From Bacteroidales bacterium (GTDB lineage Bacteria > Bacteroidota > Bacteroidia > Bacteroidales > UBA932): a DNA stretch of 64,000 bases. Shown piece by piece: positions 43,098-50,843 of this stretch (its first letter is position 1; each line of letters begins with the position of its first letter). Under the pieces are notes generated by a model. The model had not been told where the DNA came from, ran no database searches, and was given only the letters and a program-made list of their open reading frames with translations. The stretch spans positions 1-64,000 of the forward strand of contig JAFUFP010000004.1 of NCBI GenBank assembly GCA_017469845.1, read 5' to 3'. Position numbers and translations under genes: made by a program.

Positions 43098-45194
43098 ATG
43101 AAGAAGGTCTTCTGCATAATCACGACTTTGTCACTATTTTTCCAGTCAGCTTTCGGGCAGGAGGCATTCTCTTTGAGAAATGATACTTTAAGGGCTGCTC
43201 GCGTGGTATCGGAAAGGCTTTTGATGTCAGCTGCGGGGGAACATATTGTTTCTTTGCCATCGATAAGGGTAAAAGTGTCGCCTGGTGGAGATTTTGACAT
43301 AATAAAACAAATTCAAACTCTGCCGGGTGTTTCTGTTGGGGCCGAAGGTTCGTCTTCAATATATGCCAGGGGAGGGAACATCGGCAACAATCTCATCACT
43401 ATTGACGGGATTCCCATTTACGGGAGCAGCCATCTTTTAGGCTTGACTACTGCGTTTCCGTCAGAAATACTTGCGTCTGCCACTTTTAGACTTGGAGGGT
43501 TTCATGGACGAGACAACAATTTGACAGCATCCCATATCGATTTGAGGACGCGGGACGGAGATTTTCATCACCGCAATATCTCTGCACAAGCGAGCAATTT
43601 CCTTCTGGGGGGTTCTTTTTCCGGGCCTATTGTCCAAGGGAAAGTGTCATTTATCGGGTCTCTTCGGTTATCTCCGGTAGCTCATGAGTATAGATTGTTG
43701 AGTGGCATTTTACCTGGTCCATTGGATTCGTTGCGAAATGTGGGCGCCATGATATATGATCTTTTCGGAAAGACCACTTATGAAATTTCCCCACGTCAAA
43801 GATTATCATTGACTTTATTCCATAGCCATGATTCATACAAGTATGCCTATAGCGGAGGTGACCACCACATGGGGTGGAGTAATTTCGTCCTTCATGCGGA
43901 GCATTCTTTGCATACGGATTCGGGATGGACGATCCAGAATGGAATTGCGTTCAATCGCTTTCTGAATAGGCAAGGGGTTTTTCAGGAAATGTCGCATACC
44001 ATTAATGATTTGTCCATTATCAGCTCCTTGAGTGAAATCTCTTCTGATATCCTTCTCACCAAGTCAATTGGACGCAAGGGATTGTTTCAAGCTGGAGCTT
44101 CTTCGCGGGTAGCATGGTTCAATCCTGGCTCTTCATCCAATTATGAGGGCGTGAGCGCCTTTACTCCAAGTTCCGTAGCCCGGACAGACCATAGAAGCAA
44201 AATTGTTGTCAACAACATCAATATGCAATATGATATCGGGAGCGATGCGGAGTGGTATCATTTGATGGCATCAGCTAAGGCGAACATCATTCTTTCATAT
44301 ACGGATCCTGACGGCAAAGCGAGGTTCCATATGAATCCTGAAGGAAGTATTCTTTTGTCGGTCAGGCCTTTCAAGTGGTTTGCTTTGGAGGGGACTGCGG
44401 ATTGGACAGTTCAGTATTACCATACTTTGGAAGGTTTACCTTTGGGTTGGTCTTTGGACATAATGATTCCTGCTGACTCGAAACGAGGGCCAGAAAAATC
44501 AGGGCAGTTGTATGGCGGATTACGTTTAGATCTCAAAAAGCACCATGTCAATATTGGTGCTTTTGTCAAACGGATGTCAGGTCTCCTGTACTTCAAGGAT
44601 GCGAGCAGGCTATTCTCGTCATCTTTATCCGGATGGTCCGGAAATTTGGATGTCGGGGAAGGATCTTCCAGAGGGGTGGAGTTTCTATATGACAAAGAAG
44701 GTGAAAGGGTTCAATGGCAAATTTCGTACACCTTATCCAAGACAGATAGACTATTCCCCACTATCAATCGTGGAGAAAGATTTCCCGCCAAATTCGACAG
44801 AAGGCATATAATCAACACATCCCTCATGGGAACAATATTTGAAGTGGGTAGTGTAACGGGTGGTTTCACTTTCGGTTTTACATATCAGAGTGGCCATCAT
44901 GAGACAGTTGCAATTGGAGAGTATATCGTTACCCCTCCATTCGGAGGAGAATGGTTCTCGGTTGATTTTTATGGTGGAACCAACAATTATCAGATGCCGC
45001 ATTATATGCGCATGGATGCCGGCGTTTATGCGAAGATCGATTCAAGGCGCCAACATACGATCAAACTTGGGGTTTACAACCTGTTGAATCGCCATAACCC
45101 ATTCACGATAATGTACGATTCTTCAGCAATGGAGTGGCGTACAATATCCCTTCTTCCCATAATGCCCAACTTCAGTTACAGCATTGAGTTTTAG
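43098..45194 (+). CDS. TonB-dependent receptor partnered with DUF4249
   Basis: The 698-residue protein has a signal peptide (KKVFCIITTLSLFFQSAFGQ). A plug domain follows at about 50-170 (DFDIIKQIQTLPGVSVGAEG, SSIYARGGNIGNNLITIDGI, PIYGSSHLLGLTTAFPSEIL), and a 22-strand-type barrel ends in LPIMPNFSYSIEF with a terminal Phe. It lacks the N-terminal carboxypeptidase-like domain present in the receptor at 47521. Receptors of this compact type pair with DUF4249. In this cassette it may import products released by the protease, for instance peptides or a metal/haem cofactor; this is inference from gene order. Confidence 0.88.
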   Translation: MKKVFCIITTLSLFFQSAFGQEAFSLRNDTLRAARVVSERLLMSAAGEHIVSLPSIRVKVSPGGDFDIIKQIQTLPGVSVGAEGSSSIYARGGNIGNNLITIDGIPIYGSSHLLGLTTAFPSEILASATFRLGGFHGRDNNLTASHIDLRTRDGDFHHRNISAQASNFLLGGSFSGPIVQGKVSFIGSLRLSPVAHEYRLLSGILPGPLDSLRNVGAMIYDLFGKTTYEISPRQRLSLTLFHSHDSYKYAYSGGDHHMGWSNFVLHAEHSLHTDSGWTIQNGIAFNRFLNRQGVFQEMSHTINDLSIISSLSEISSDILLTKSIGRKGLFQAGASSRVAWFNPGSSSNYEGVSAFTPSSVARTDHRSKIVVNNINMQYDIGSDAEWYHLMASAKANIILSYTDPDGKARFHMNPEGSILLSVRPFKWFALEGTADWTVQYYHTLEGLPLGWSLDIMIPADSKRGPEKSGQLYGGLRLDLKKHHVNIGAFVKRMSGLLYFKDASRLFSSSLSGWSGNLDVGEGSSRGVEFLYDKEGERVQWQISYTLSKTDRLFPTINRGERFPAKFDRRHIINTSLMGTIFEVGSVTGGFTFGFTYQSGHHETVAIGEYIVTPPFGGEWFSVDFYGGTNNYQMPHYMRMDAGVYAKIDSRRQHTIKLGVYNLLNRHNPFTIMYDSSAMEWRTISLLPIMPNFSYSIEF

Positions 45195-45229
45195 GCCGAA
45201 AAATAATAAATCAAAAAAGACCGATAAAT

Positions 45230-45646
45230 ATGAAAAAAGTAATATTCCTCCTACTGCTCTTCCCTTTTCTGGCAGGTTGCTCCAAGCCTTCTCTGGAAGG
45301 AAATATTACCAAGGCGGAGGCTTTGGAGAAAATAGCGGAATTGGACAAAACCTACTATTGGATGGAACGATATGTGAGCAAGTCCATCATAGCTCCTTCC
45401 CAGAAGATCAGATACGACAATTGGACGCATAAGGAAACTTATATTGCACCTGCATACAAGTCTTGGCTCATCTGTTATGACGGTTCAGCATATGTGAATG
45501 GAGGTTCGCATGTTCTTGTATTCGTAAATGCCGATACAGGGGAATACATCACGGATGAAATCAGCGCAACCGGGATCCATGTACAATGGGATCCGGAGTA
45601 TTATTATTGTCCGCCATCAGATGTTCTACCGCCATGGGCGAAGTGA
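45230..45646 (+). CDS. Lipoprotein resembling the protease prodomain (putative inhibitor)
   Basis: The 138-residue protein has a perfect lipobox (PFLAGCSK). The mature domain aligns by eye with residues 44-160 of the protease at 40227: ITKAEALEKIAELDKTY / VTKEDALKFAEKITSLY; KIRYD / EIRYN; YKSWLICYDG / YDSWLLRIES; YVNGGSHVLVFVNADTGEYI / LINGGGPAIHIFVNASTGMV; VQWDPEYYY / YDWDESRYT. It therefore looks like a free-standing PepSY-like propeptide anchored to the membrane. Propeptides of this kind inhibit their own protease, and Bacteroides C10 proteases are coded beside Spi-type inhibitors, so an inhibitor or immunity role is a reasonable inference. It ends the cassette. Confidence 0.7.
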   Translation: MKKVIFLLLLFPFLAGCSKPSLEGNITKAEALEKIAELDKTYYWMERYVSKSIIAPSQKIRYDNWTHKETYIAPAYKSWLICYDGSAYVNGGSHVLVFVNADTGEYITDEISATGIHVQWDPEYYYCPPSDVLPPWAK

Positions 45647-45665
45647 TGACAACGTCGAGAATATG

Positions 45666-45715
45666 AAGAGGGAGCCATGAAACAAGTATCATTGATACGT
45701 TCCGGCTCCCTTTTT
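45666..45715. terminator. Terminator at the right end of the cassette
   Basis: GAGGGAGCC (45668-45676) pairs with GGCTCCCTT (45704-45712) and is followed by T residues. The left arm differs from the smpB copy but still pairs, so termination is kept. On the minus strand it would also end metK transcription. Confidence 0.7.
45679..45715 (+). repeat. Right copy of 37-bp direct repeat (smpB 3' end)
   Basis: It is identical to 40066-40102. The bases before it (ATGAAGAGGGAGCC) resemble the preceding smpB codons but carry changes, including an in-frame TGA. The metK stop is 26 bases further right, so smpB and metK were probably adjacent and convergent before the insertion. Confidence 0.85.
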
Positions 45716-45740
45716 CTGTGGAATGCAGAAGTGATTGCCC

Positions 45741-47072
45741 CTATACTCCGAAAGTCTTTTTGATGAGGTCCACGCTGTCGAGCTTCTCCCATCCGAAGAA
45801 TTGTACGGCTTTCTCGATTTCCTTTCCTCCGCGGATGAGTTTCACCGTCTTGAGGTAAGGCTTCTTGCCCATGTGGCCATAGGATGCGGTAGGCTCATAG
45901 ATGGGGTTTTTGAGCCCGAACTTTTCTACGATCTTGGCGGGCCTAAGGTCGAAAATCTCCCCGATCTTCGCCGCTATCATTCCGTCGTTCAACTTCTTTC
46001 CGTCCTTTCCGCATGCCGCTGTCCCATAGGTGTCGACGAAGATGCTGACGGGTTTGGCCACTCCGATGGCATAGGAAACCTGGACGAGCATTTCTTTGGC
46101 TACGCCCGCGGCGACCATGTTCTTGGCGATGTATCTGGCGGCATATGCGGCTGACCTGTCGACTTTGGAAGGGTCCTTTCCCGAGAAGGCTCCGCCTCCA
46201 TGTGCGCCTTTGCCTCCGTATGTGTCGACGATGATCTTTCTTCCGGTAAGACCCGTGTCTCCGTGTGGACCTCCGATAACGAATTTCCCCGTAGGGTTGA
46301 CGTGGAGGATGAACTTGTCGTCGAAGAGGGCGGCGGTTTCCTCGGGAAGCCTTTCCTTCACCATGGGGATGAGGATGTTCCTGACGTCTTCGGTGATCTT
46401 GTCATGCATCTCCTTGTCCACCCTCACCTGTCCGTACTGTTCAACCGCGTCCCGGTAACTCATCTTGCCGAGAGTTTCGGAGGTGAATTCGTCATGCTGG
46501 GTGGAAACAACCACCGTATGGATCCTCAGGGGCTTGTGGGCGTCACCGTCGTATTCGATCGTGAACTGGGATTTGGCGTCCGGACGGAGGTACGGCATCA
46601 GGGTTGTCTTCTTCCTGATGTCGGAGAGGGTCTTGAGGGTGAGATGCGCGAGGAAGAGGGGGAGAGGCATGTATTCCTTTGTGTCGGTACATGCGTATCC
46701 GAACATCATGCCCTGGTCTCCGGCCCCCTGCTCCAGGGGATCCTCCCTGACGACACCCCTGTTGATGTCCGAACTCTGCTCATGTATTGCGGAGAGGACA
46801 CCGCAGGAATTGCCGTCGAACATATATTCGGCCTTGTTGTAGCCGATCTCTGTTATGACTCTTCTGACGGTCTTCTGGATATCGACGTATGCGTCATCGG
46901 AGCGCACCTCTCCGCCGACGACCACCAGGCCGGTCGAACAGAAGGTCTCGCATGCCACTTTGGCTTCCGGGTCCTGACGGAGGAATTCGTCAAGGATGGC
47001 GTCCGAAATCTGGTCAGCGACTTTGTCCGGATGTCCCTCGGATACTGATTCTGATGTGAACAGATAATTCAT
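45741..47072 (-). CDS. metK: S-adenosylmethionine synthase
   Basis: The 443-residue MetK starts [20 protein letters not shown] (methionine-binding start). It has the ATP-binding hexapeptide-like [20 protein letters not shown] and the P-loop-like [20 protein letters not shown], plus [20 protein letters not shown]. It is longer than E. coli MetK (384) because of insertions in the central and C-terminal parts, as usual for Bacteroidetes. It makes SAM from methionine and ATP, the donor for the several methyltransferases in this window. Expression is controlled by a SAM-II-class riboswitch and terminator upstream. Confidence 0.97.
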   Translation of the reverse strand: MNYLFTSESVSEGHPDKVADQISDAILDEFLRQDPEAKVACETFCSTGLVVVGGEVRSDDAYVDIQKTVRRVITEIGYNKAEYMFDGNSCGVLSAIHEQSSDINRGVVREDPLEQGAGDQGMMFGYACTDTKEYMPLPLFLAHLTLKTLSDIRKKTTLMPYLRPDAKSQFTIEYDGDAHKPLRIHTVVVSTQHDEFTSETLGKMSYRDAVEQYGQVRVDKEMHDKITEDVRNILIPMVKERLPEETAALFDDKFILHVNPTGKFVIGGPHGDTGLTGRKIIVDTYGGKGAHGGGAFSGKDPSKVDRSAAYAARYIAKNMVAAGVAKEMLVQVSYAIGVAKPVSIFVDTYGTAACGKDGKKLNDGMIAAKIGEIFDLRPAKIVEKFGLKNPIYEPTASYGHMGKKPYLKTVKLIRGGKEIEKAVQFFGWEKLDSVDLIKKTFGV

Positions 47073-47134
47073 TTTCGTTTTCTTCTTTTGAACAGTTCTT
47101 TTCTTCCGGGTTCTGCTTCACACCGGGGTACAAC

Positions 47135-47161
47135 AAAAAAGCTCCACTTGAATGCGGAGCT
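47135..47161 (-). terminator. Intrinsic terminator in the metK leader
   Basis: On the minus strand AGCTCCGC pairs with GTGGAGCT (8 bp, one G-U), followed by six T residues. It lies about 95 bases after the SAM aptamer and 63 bases before the metK ATG, the position of an expression platform. Confidence 0.75.
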
Positions 47162-47253
47162 GTCACAAAAACACAAAACATTGATATGAAAAGTTGTCAC
47201 CTAGGTCGGAGTGACATAAAGTTCCAAATTCAGGGCACGAAAGGGTGCCGATC

Positions 47254-47305
47254 AACATTTTAGCATTTTTTCACGTGGTTGCAAGCAGGCAAATCTCTCC
47301 ACATT
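47254..47305 (-). promoter_or_regulatory. SAM-II-class riboswitch of metK
   Basis: On the minus strand the leader reads GUGG (P1), GAGAUUUGCCUGC, UUGCAA, CCAC (P1 partner), GUGAAAAAA, UGCUAAAAUG. This matches the compact SAM-II pseudoknot described for alphaproteobacterial and Bacteroidetes methionine genes, including the conserved GAUUU loop, UUGCAA before the P1 3' strand and the UGCUAAA tail. Its position directly upstream of metK fits SAM feedback. SAM-V, which shares the binding core, is an alternative class. Confidence 0.8.
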
Positions 47306-47313
47306 TGATGCTG

Positions 47314-47321
47314 CAAAGGTA
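47314..47321 (-). promoter_or_regulatory. -7 box (TACCTTTG) of metK
   Basis: This perfect TAnnTTTG on the minus strand lies about 10 bases upstream of the riboswitch start, giving a leader of about 235 bases. Confidence 0.65.
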
Positions 47322-47460
47322 TGCAGTTTTTCAATTATTCCAAAGGTTTTCATTAAAATTTGATCCGAAAAACTGCAGTAAAACGATAAAACGATGATTT
47401 TGTGGACAAAAACATGCAATTCTATAGGCAAAATACCTTTTACAGTTCCTAAAAAAACCG

Positions 47461-47468
47461 TATCTTCG
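47461..47468 (+). promoter_or_regulatory. Imperfect -7 box (TATCTTCG) of the Oar-type receptor
   Basis: There is one mismatch to TAnnTTTG, 52 bases before ATG 47521. The region to its left, back to the metK promoter, is AT-rich with no gene. Confidence 0.4.
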
Positions 47469-47520
47469 CAATCTCAATCATATGTTTATTGAGGAAATAC
47501 AAAAACCCTATAAAGTATTT

Positions 47521-50500
47521 ATGAAACAATCTATCAAGTTTGTCCTTCTCGCAATCATATCTTTGGTTGCGGGTAGTGTCGCCTATGCTCAGGTGACAAC
47601 CTCATCTCTTGGTGGTCGTGTCGTAGACCAGAACGGCGATCCCGTCATCGGCGCCGCTGTCGTCGCAAAGCACGGACCTTCCGGAACGAGCTATGCTGCC
47701 GTCACTAACGAAGACGGTCGCTACACCATCCAGGGTATGCGCCCCGGTGGTCCTTATACCGTTGAGGTTTCTTGCCTGGGTTACCAGCAGACCAATTACA
47801 CCGGCGTAACTCTTCAGCTCGCCGAGACTTTCAGCCTCAATGCGAAGATTGCCGAGAGCAATGAGTTCCTCGAGCAGTCTATAGTTATCGCTGACGCTTA
47901 TTCGAAGTTCGCACAGGAGAAGACAGGTGCAGCAACGAATATCAACAACAGCCAGATCGCATCCCTCCCTACCGTAAACAGGAGCATCACCGACGTTACC
48001 CGTCTTTCTCCTTACGGCGGTAACGGTATGAGCTTCGCCGGATCTGACGGTCGTACCGCAAACTTCACCGTCGACGGTGCAAACTTCAACAACAACTTCG
48101 GTCTTTCAGAAAATCTTCCCGGTGGTGGTAACCCTATCTCCATTGACGCTATCGAGGAACTCCAGGTTGTTATTTCCCCTTACGATGTACGTCAGACCAA
48201 CTTCATCGGTGGTGGTGTCAACGCTATCACCAAGTCCGGTACCAACACCTTCAAGGGAACCGCTTATGTTTATCACCAGAATGAGAACATGAGGGGTGAC
48301 GCTATCTATGGTGAGCAGATTTCAGGCGCACGCGATAAGGACCGCAAGACCACTTACGGTTTCACCCTGGGTGGACCTATCGTGAAGAACAAACTCTTCT
48401 TCTTCGTAAACGCTGAACTTTCAAAGGTTCCTACAGTGGTCAACCGCTGGAGGGGATCTACCGACGGTGTAGCGGATCCTGACAACTTCATCTCCCGTAC
48501 CACTATCGCTGACCTCAAGAGAGTCTCCGACTTCGTGAAGTCGAAATACGGATATGACACAGGTTCATACACCAGCTTCCCCGCTGACGAGAACAACAAG
48601 AAGCTGCTTGTCCGCCTTGACTGGAACATCTCCGACAAGCACAAGCTCGCTCTCCGTTACAACTACACCATCAACAACATCTGGAACTCTCCCAACGGAA
48701 CTTCAATGGACGGCGGTACCCGTCAGAGCGGATCCCGTATGAGCCAGTACTCGATGTCCTTCGCCAACTCGATGTACTCCATGCAGAACATCGTGAGCAC
48801 ATGGTCACTCGATTTCAACAGCCGTCTCAGCGACAAGCTCTCCAACCAGTTCCTCGCCACTTACTCAATCCTCGATGATATCCGTGGGACCAACTCTTCC
48901 GAGTTCCCCTTCATCGACATCCTCGACAATGAGCAGTCCAACAACTACATGGCCCTCGGTTACGAGCTCTTCACATGGAACAACGCCGTTCACAACCGTG
49001 TCGCCAGCGTAAAGGATGACCTCACCTACTACACCGGAAACCATAAGATCACCGGAGGTGTCAGCCTCGAGTATCAGATGGCGGACAACCAGTATATGCG
49101 TAACGGAACCGGTTACTACCGTTACAATTCAGTGGATGATTTCATCAATGGTGCAGCTCCTGAAGTTGTTAACCTTACCTACGGTTACGACGGTGAGCAG
49201 AAACCTGCCGCCCGTGTCCAGTTCTACAAAGCCGGTATCTATGCCCAGGACGAGTGGAGCATCAACGACAACTTCAAACTCACTGCGGGTATCCGTTTCG
49301 ACGGACTGTTCTTCAACAACGGAGACCTTATGACCAACAACGCCATCAAGGAACTCTCGTACTATCCCAAGGCTCACAATTACGAAGAGACCCATATCGA
49401 TACCGGCAAGTGGCCCTCAGCCAACGTTACCATCTCTCCCAGAATCGGTTTCACATGGGATGTCCTCGGTAACCGCACCCTCAAGGTCCGTGGTGGTACC
49501 GGTCTCTTCTCCGGTCGTCTCCCTCTCGTGTTCTTCACCAACATGCCTACCAACGGCGGTCTTGTCCAGTACCAGGCTCAGATCAACGCCAGGAACGCCA
49601 AGAGCAGAGGATTCTCAATGGAGGACTTCGCAGGTGGACTCGTTACCGATTCCAACGGCAAAGCTACAGTAGACGCTCTCTACCAGAAGCTCATCGGACT
49701 GGGATATCCCAGCACAGTATCTCCTAAAGACGGTACCGTTCCTTCTTCAATCAGCGCCGTAGATCCCAAGTTCAAGATGCCTCAGGTATGGAAGACCTCC
49801 GTCGCTGTCGACTACAGCTTCCCCACTTCCTTCCCTCTGTCAGTTACCGCTGAGGGTATCTTCAACAAGACTATCAATGCGGTCTCCATCTCCGACTGGA
49901 GTATGAAGAATGTCGGCGGATTCGCACGCTTCAACGGCGTGGACAACCGTCCTATCTATCCTTCAGACTTCCGCACCACCACCAAGGCTTTCGTTCTTGA
50001 GAACACCAGCAAGGGTTATGGTTGGTCAGCCAACCTCACTGTAAACGCCACACCTGTTGAGGGTCTCAACATCATGGCCGCTTACACTCACACTGTCAGC
50101 AAGGAAATCACCGGTATGCCCGGTTCCGCAGCTGAGTCAGCATTCACCTATGTTCCCACAAACGAGGGTCCCAACTACATCAAGCTCCACAACTCACAGT
50201 ATGTGACTCCCGACCGTTTCGTCGCTTCCCTTACATACAGCGACAAGGGCAACAACCACTACAGCTTCATCTATGAGACCTGGAGGGGCGGTTACAACTA
50301 CTCTTACATGCTCTCCAACGATATGAACGGTGACGGATACAGCTATGACGCTATCTACATCCCTACCGATGAAGAGGTCGCCAACAACTCATTCCGTTTC
50401 GTCTCTTCGGATGACCAGACCCGCTTCATGGATTATGTCCATGCAAACAAGTATCTGAGCAAGCATCAGGGCGAATATGCCGAGGCTTACAGCGTCTATT

Positions 50501-50823
50501 CTCCTTGGGTTCACAGGGTGGACTTCAGCTACAAGCATGACTTCAGGGTCAAGATCGGAAACACCACCAATACCCTCCAGCTCAGCCTTGATGTGAAGAA
50601 CCTTCTCAACCTGTTCAACTCAAGTTGGGGTGTAAGCAAGTATCTCAACCCCGCTATCGGTTCAGAAGCCCGCATCCTCAAGTACGAGGGTGTTGATGCG
50701 GCCGGTTACGCTACCTTCTCCACACCTTCCGCTATCAACGGGGCACTCGACACATTCGTTCCCAACCATGGTATCGGACAGTGCTGGTACGCTTCCATCG
50801 GTATCAAATACATGTTTAACTAA
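47521..50823 (+). CDS. Oar-type TonB-dependent outer membrane receptor
   Basis: The 1100-residue protein has a signal peptide (IKFVLLAIISLVAGSVAYAQ), a carboxypeptidase-regulatory-like domain (LGGRVVDQNGDPVIGAAVVA, EDGRYTIQGMRPGGPYTVEV, residues 25-110), a plug (ATNINNSQIASLPTVNRSIT, TDVTRLSPYGGNGMSFAGSD, NFTVDGANFNNNFGLSEN, IDAIEELQVVISPYDVRQTN) and a large barrel ending in WYASIGIKYMFN. This is the Oar form of TonB receptor. ATG 47521 gives the signal peptide at the N-terminus; an ATG at 47482 is an alternative. Strong codon bias suggests abundant expression. The lipoprotein at 50844 follows 20 bases later as its likely surface partner. Confidence 0.93.
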   Translation: MKQSIKFVLLAIISLVAGSVAYAQVTTSSLGGRVVDQNGDPVIGAAVVAKHGPSGTSYAAVTNEDGRYTIQGMRPGGPYTVEVSCLGYQQTNYTGVTLQLAETFSLNAKIAESNEFLEQSIVIADAYSKFAQEKTGAATNINNSQIASLPTVNRSITDVTRLSPYGGNGMSFAGSDGRTANFTVDGANFNNNFGLSENLPGGGNPISIDAIEELQVVISPYDVRQTNFIGGGVNAITKSGTNTFKGTAYVYHQNENMRGDAIYGEQISGARDKDRKTTYGFTLGGPIVKNKLFFFVNAELSKVPTVVNRWRGSTDGVADPDNFISRTTIADLKRVSDFVKSKYGYDTGSYTSFPADENNKKLLVRLDWNISDKHKLALRYNYTINNIWNSPNGTSMDGGTRQSGSRMSQYSMSFANSMYSMQNIVSTWSLDFNSRLSDKLSNQFLATYSILDDIRGTNSSEFPFIDILDNEQSNNYMALGYELFTWNNAVHNRVASVKDDLTYYTGNHKITGGVSLEYQMADNQYMRNGTGYYRYNSVDDFINGAAPEVVNLTYGYDGEQKPAARVQFYKAGIYAQDEWSINDNFKLTAGIRFDGLFFNNGDLMTNNAIKELSYYPKAHNYEETHIDTGKWPSANVTISPRIGFTWDVLGNRTLKVRGGTGLFSGRLPLVFFTNMPTNGGLVQYQAQINARNAKSRGFSMEDFAGGLVTDSNGKATVDALYQKLIGLGYPSTVSPKDGTVPSSISAVDPKFKMPQVWKTSVAVDYSFPTSFPLSVTAEGIFNKTINAVSISDWSMKNVGGFARFNGVDNRPIYPSDFRTTTKAFVLENTSKGYGWSANLTVNATPVEGLNIMAAYTHTVSKEITGMPGSAAESAFTYVPTNEGPNYIKLHNSQYVTPDRFVASLTYSDKGNNHYSFIYETWRGGYNYSYMLSNDMNGDGYSYDAIYIPTDEEVANNSFRFVSSDDQTRFMDYVHANKYLSKHQGEYAEAYSVYSPWVHRVDFSYKHDFRVKIGNTTNTLQLSLDVKNLLNLFNSSWGVSKYLNPAIGSEARILKYEGVDAAGYATFSTPSAINGALDTFVPNHGIGQCWYASIGIKYMFN

Positions 50824-50843
50824 TCATTGGCGGATTCATCTTT

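Larger units (their letters stand above)
40103..45715 (+). mobile_element. Putative inserted cassette behind smpB
   Basis: Four same-strand genes that are AT-richer than their neighbours lie between two copies of the smpB 3' end. A copy of a host gene's 3' end at both ends of foreign DNA is the usual footprint of site-specific integration, and smpB/ssrA ends are common targets. No integrase or other mobility gene lies inside, so mobility is inferred from the repeats and composition. Confidence 0.5.

Noticed and set aside
46200..47048. Plus-strand frame of 282 codons opposite metK
   Set aside because: It is antisense to intact metK, with no motif and no promoter.
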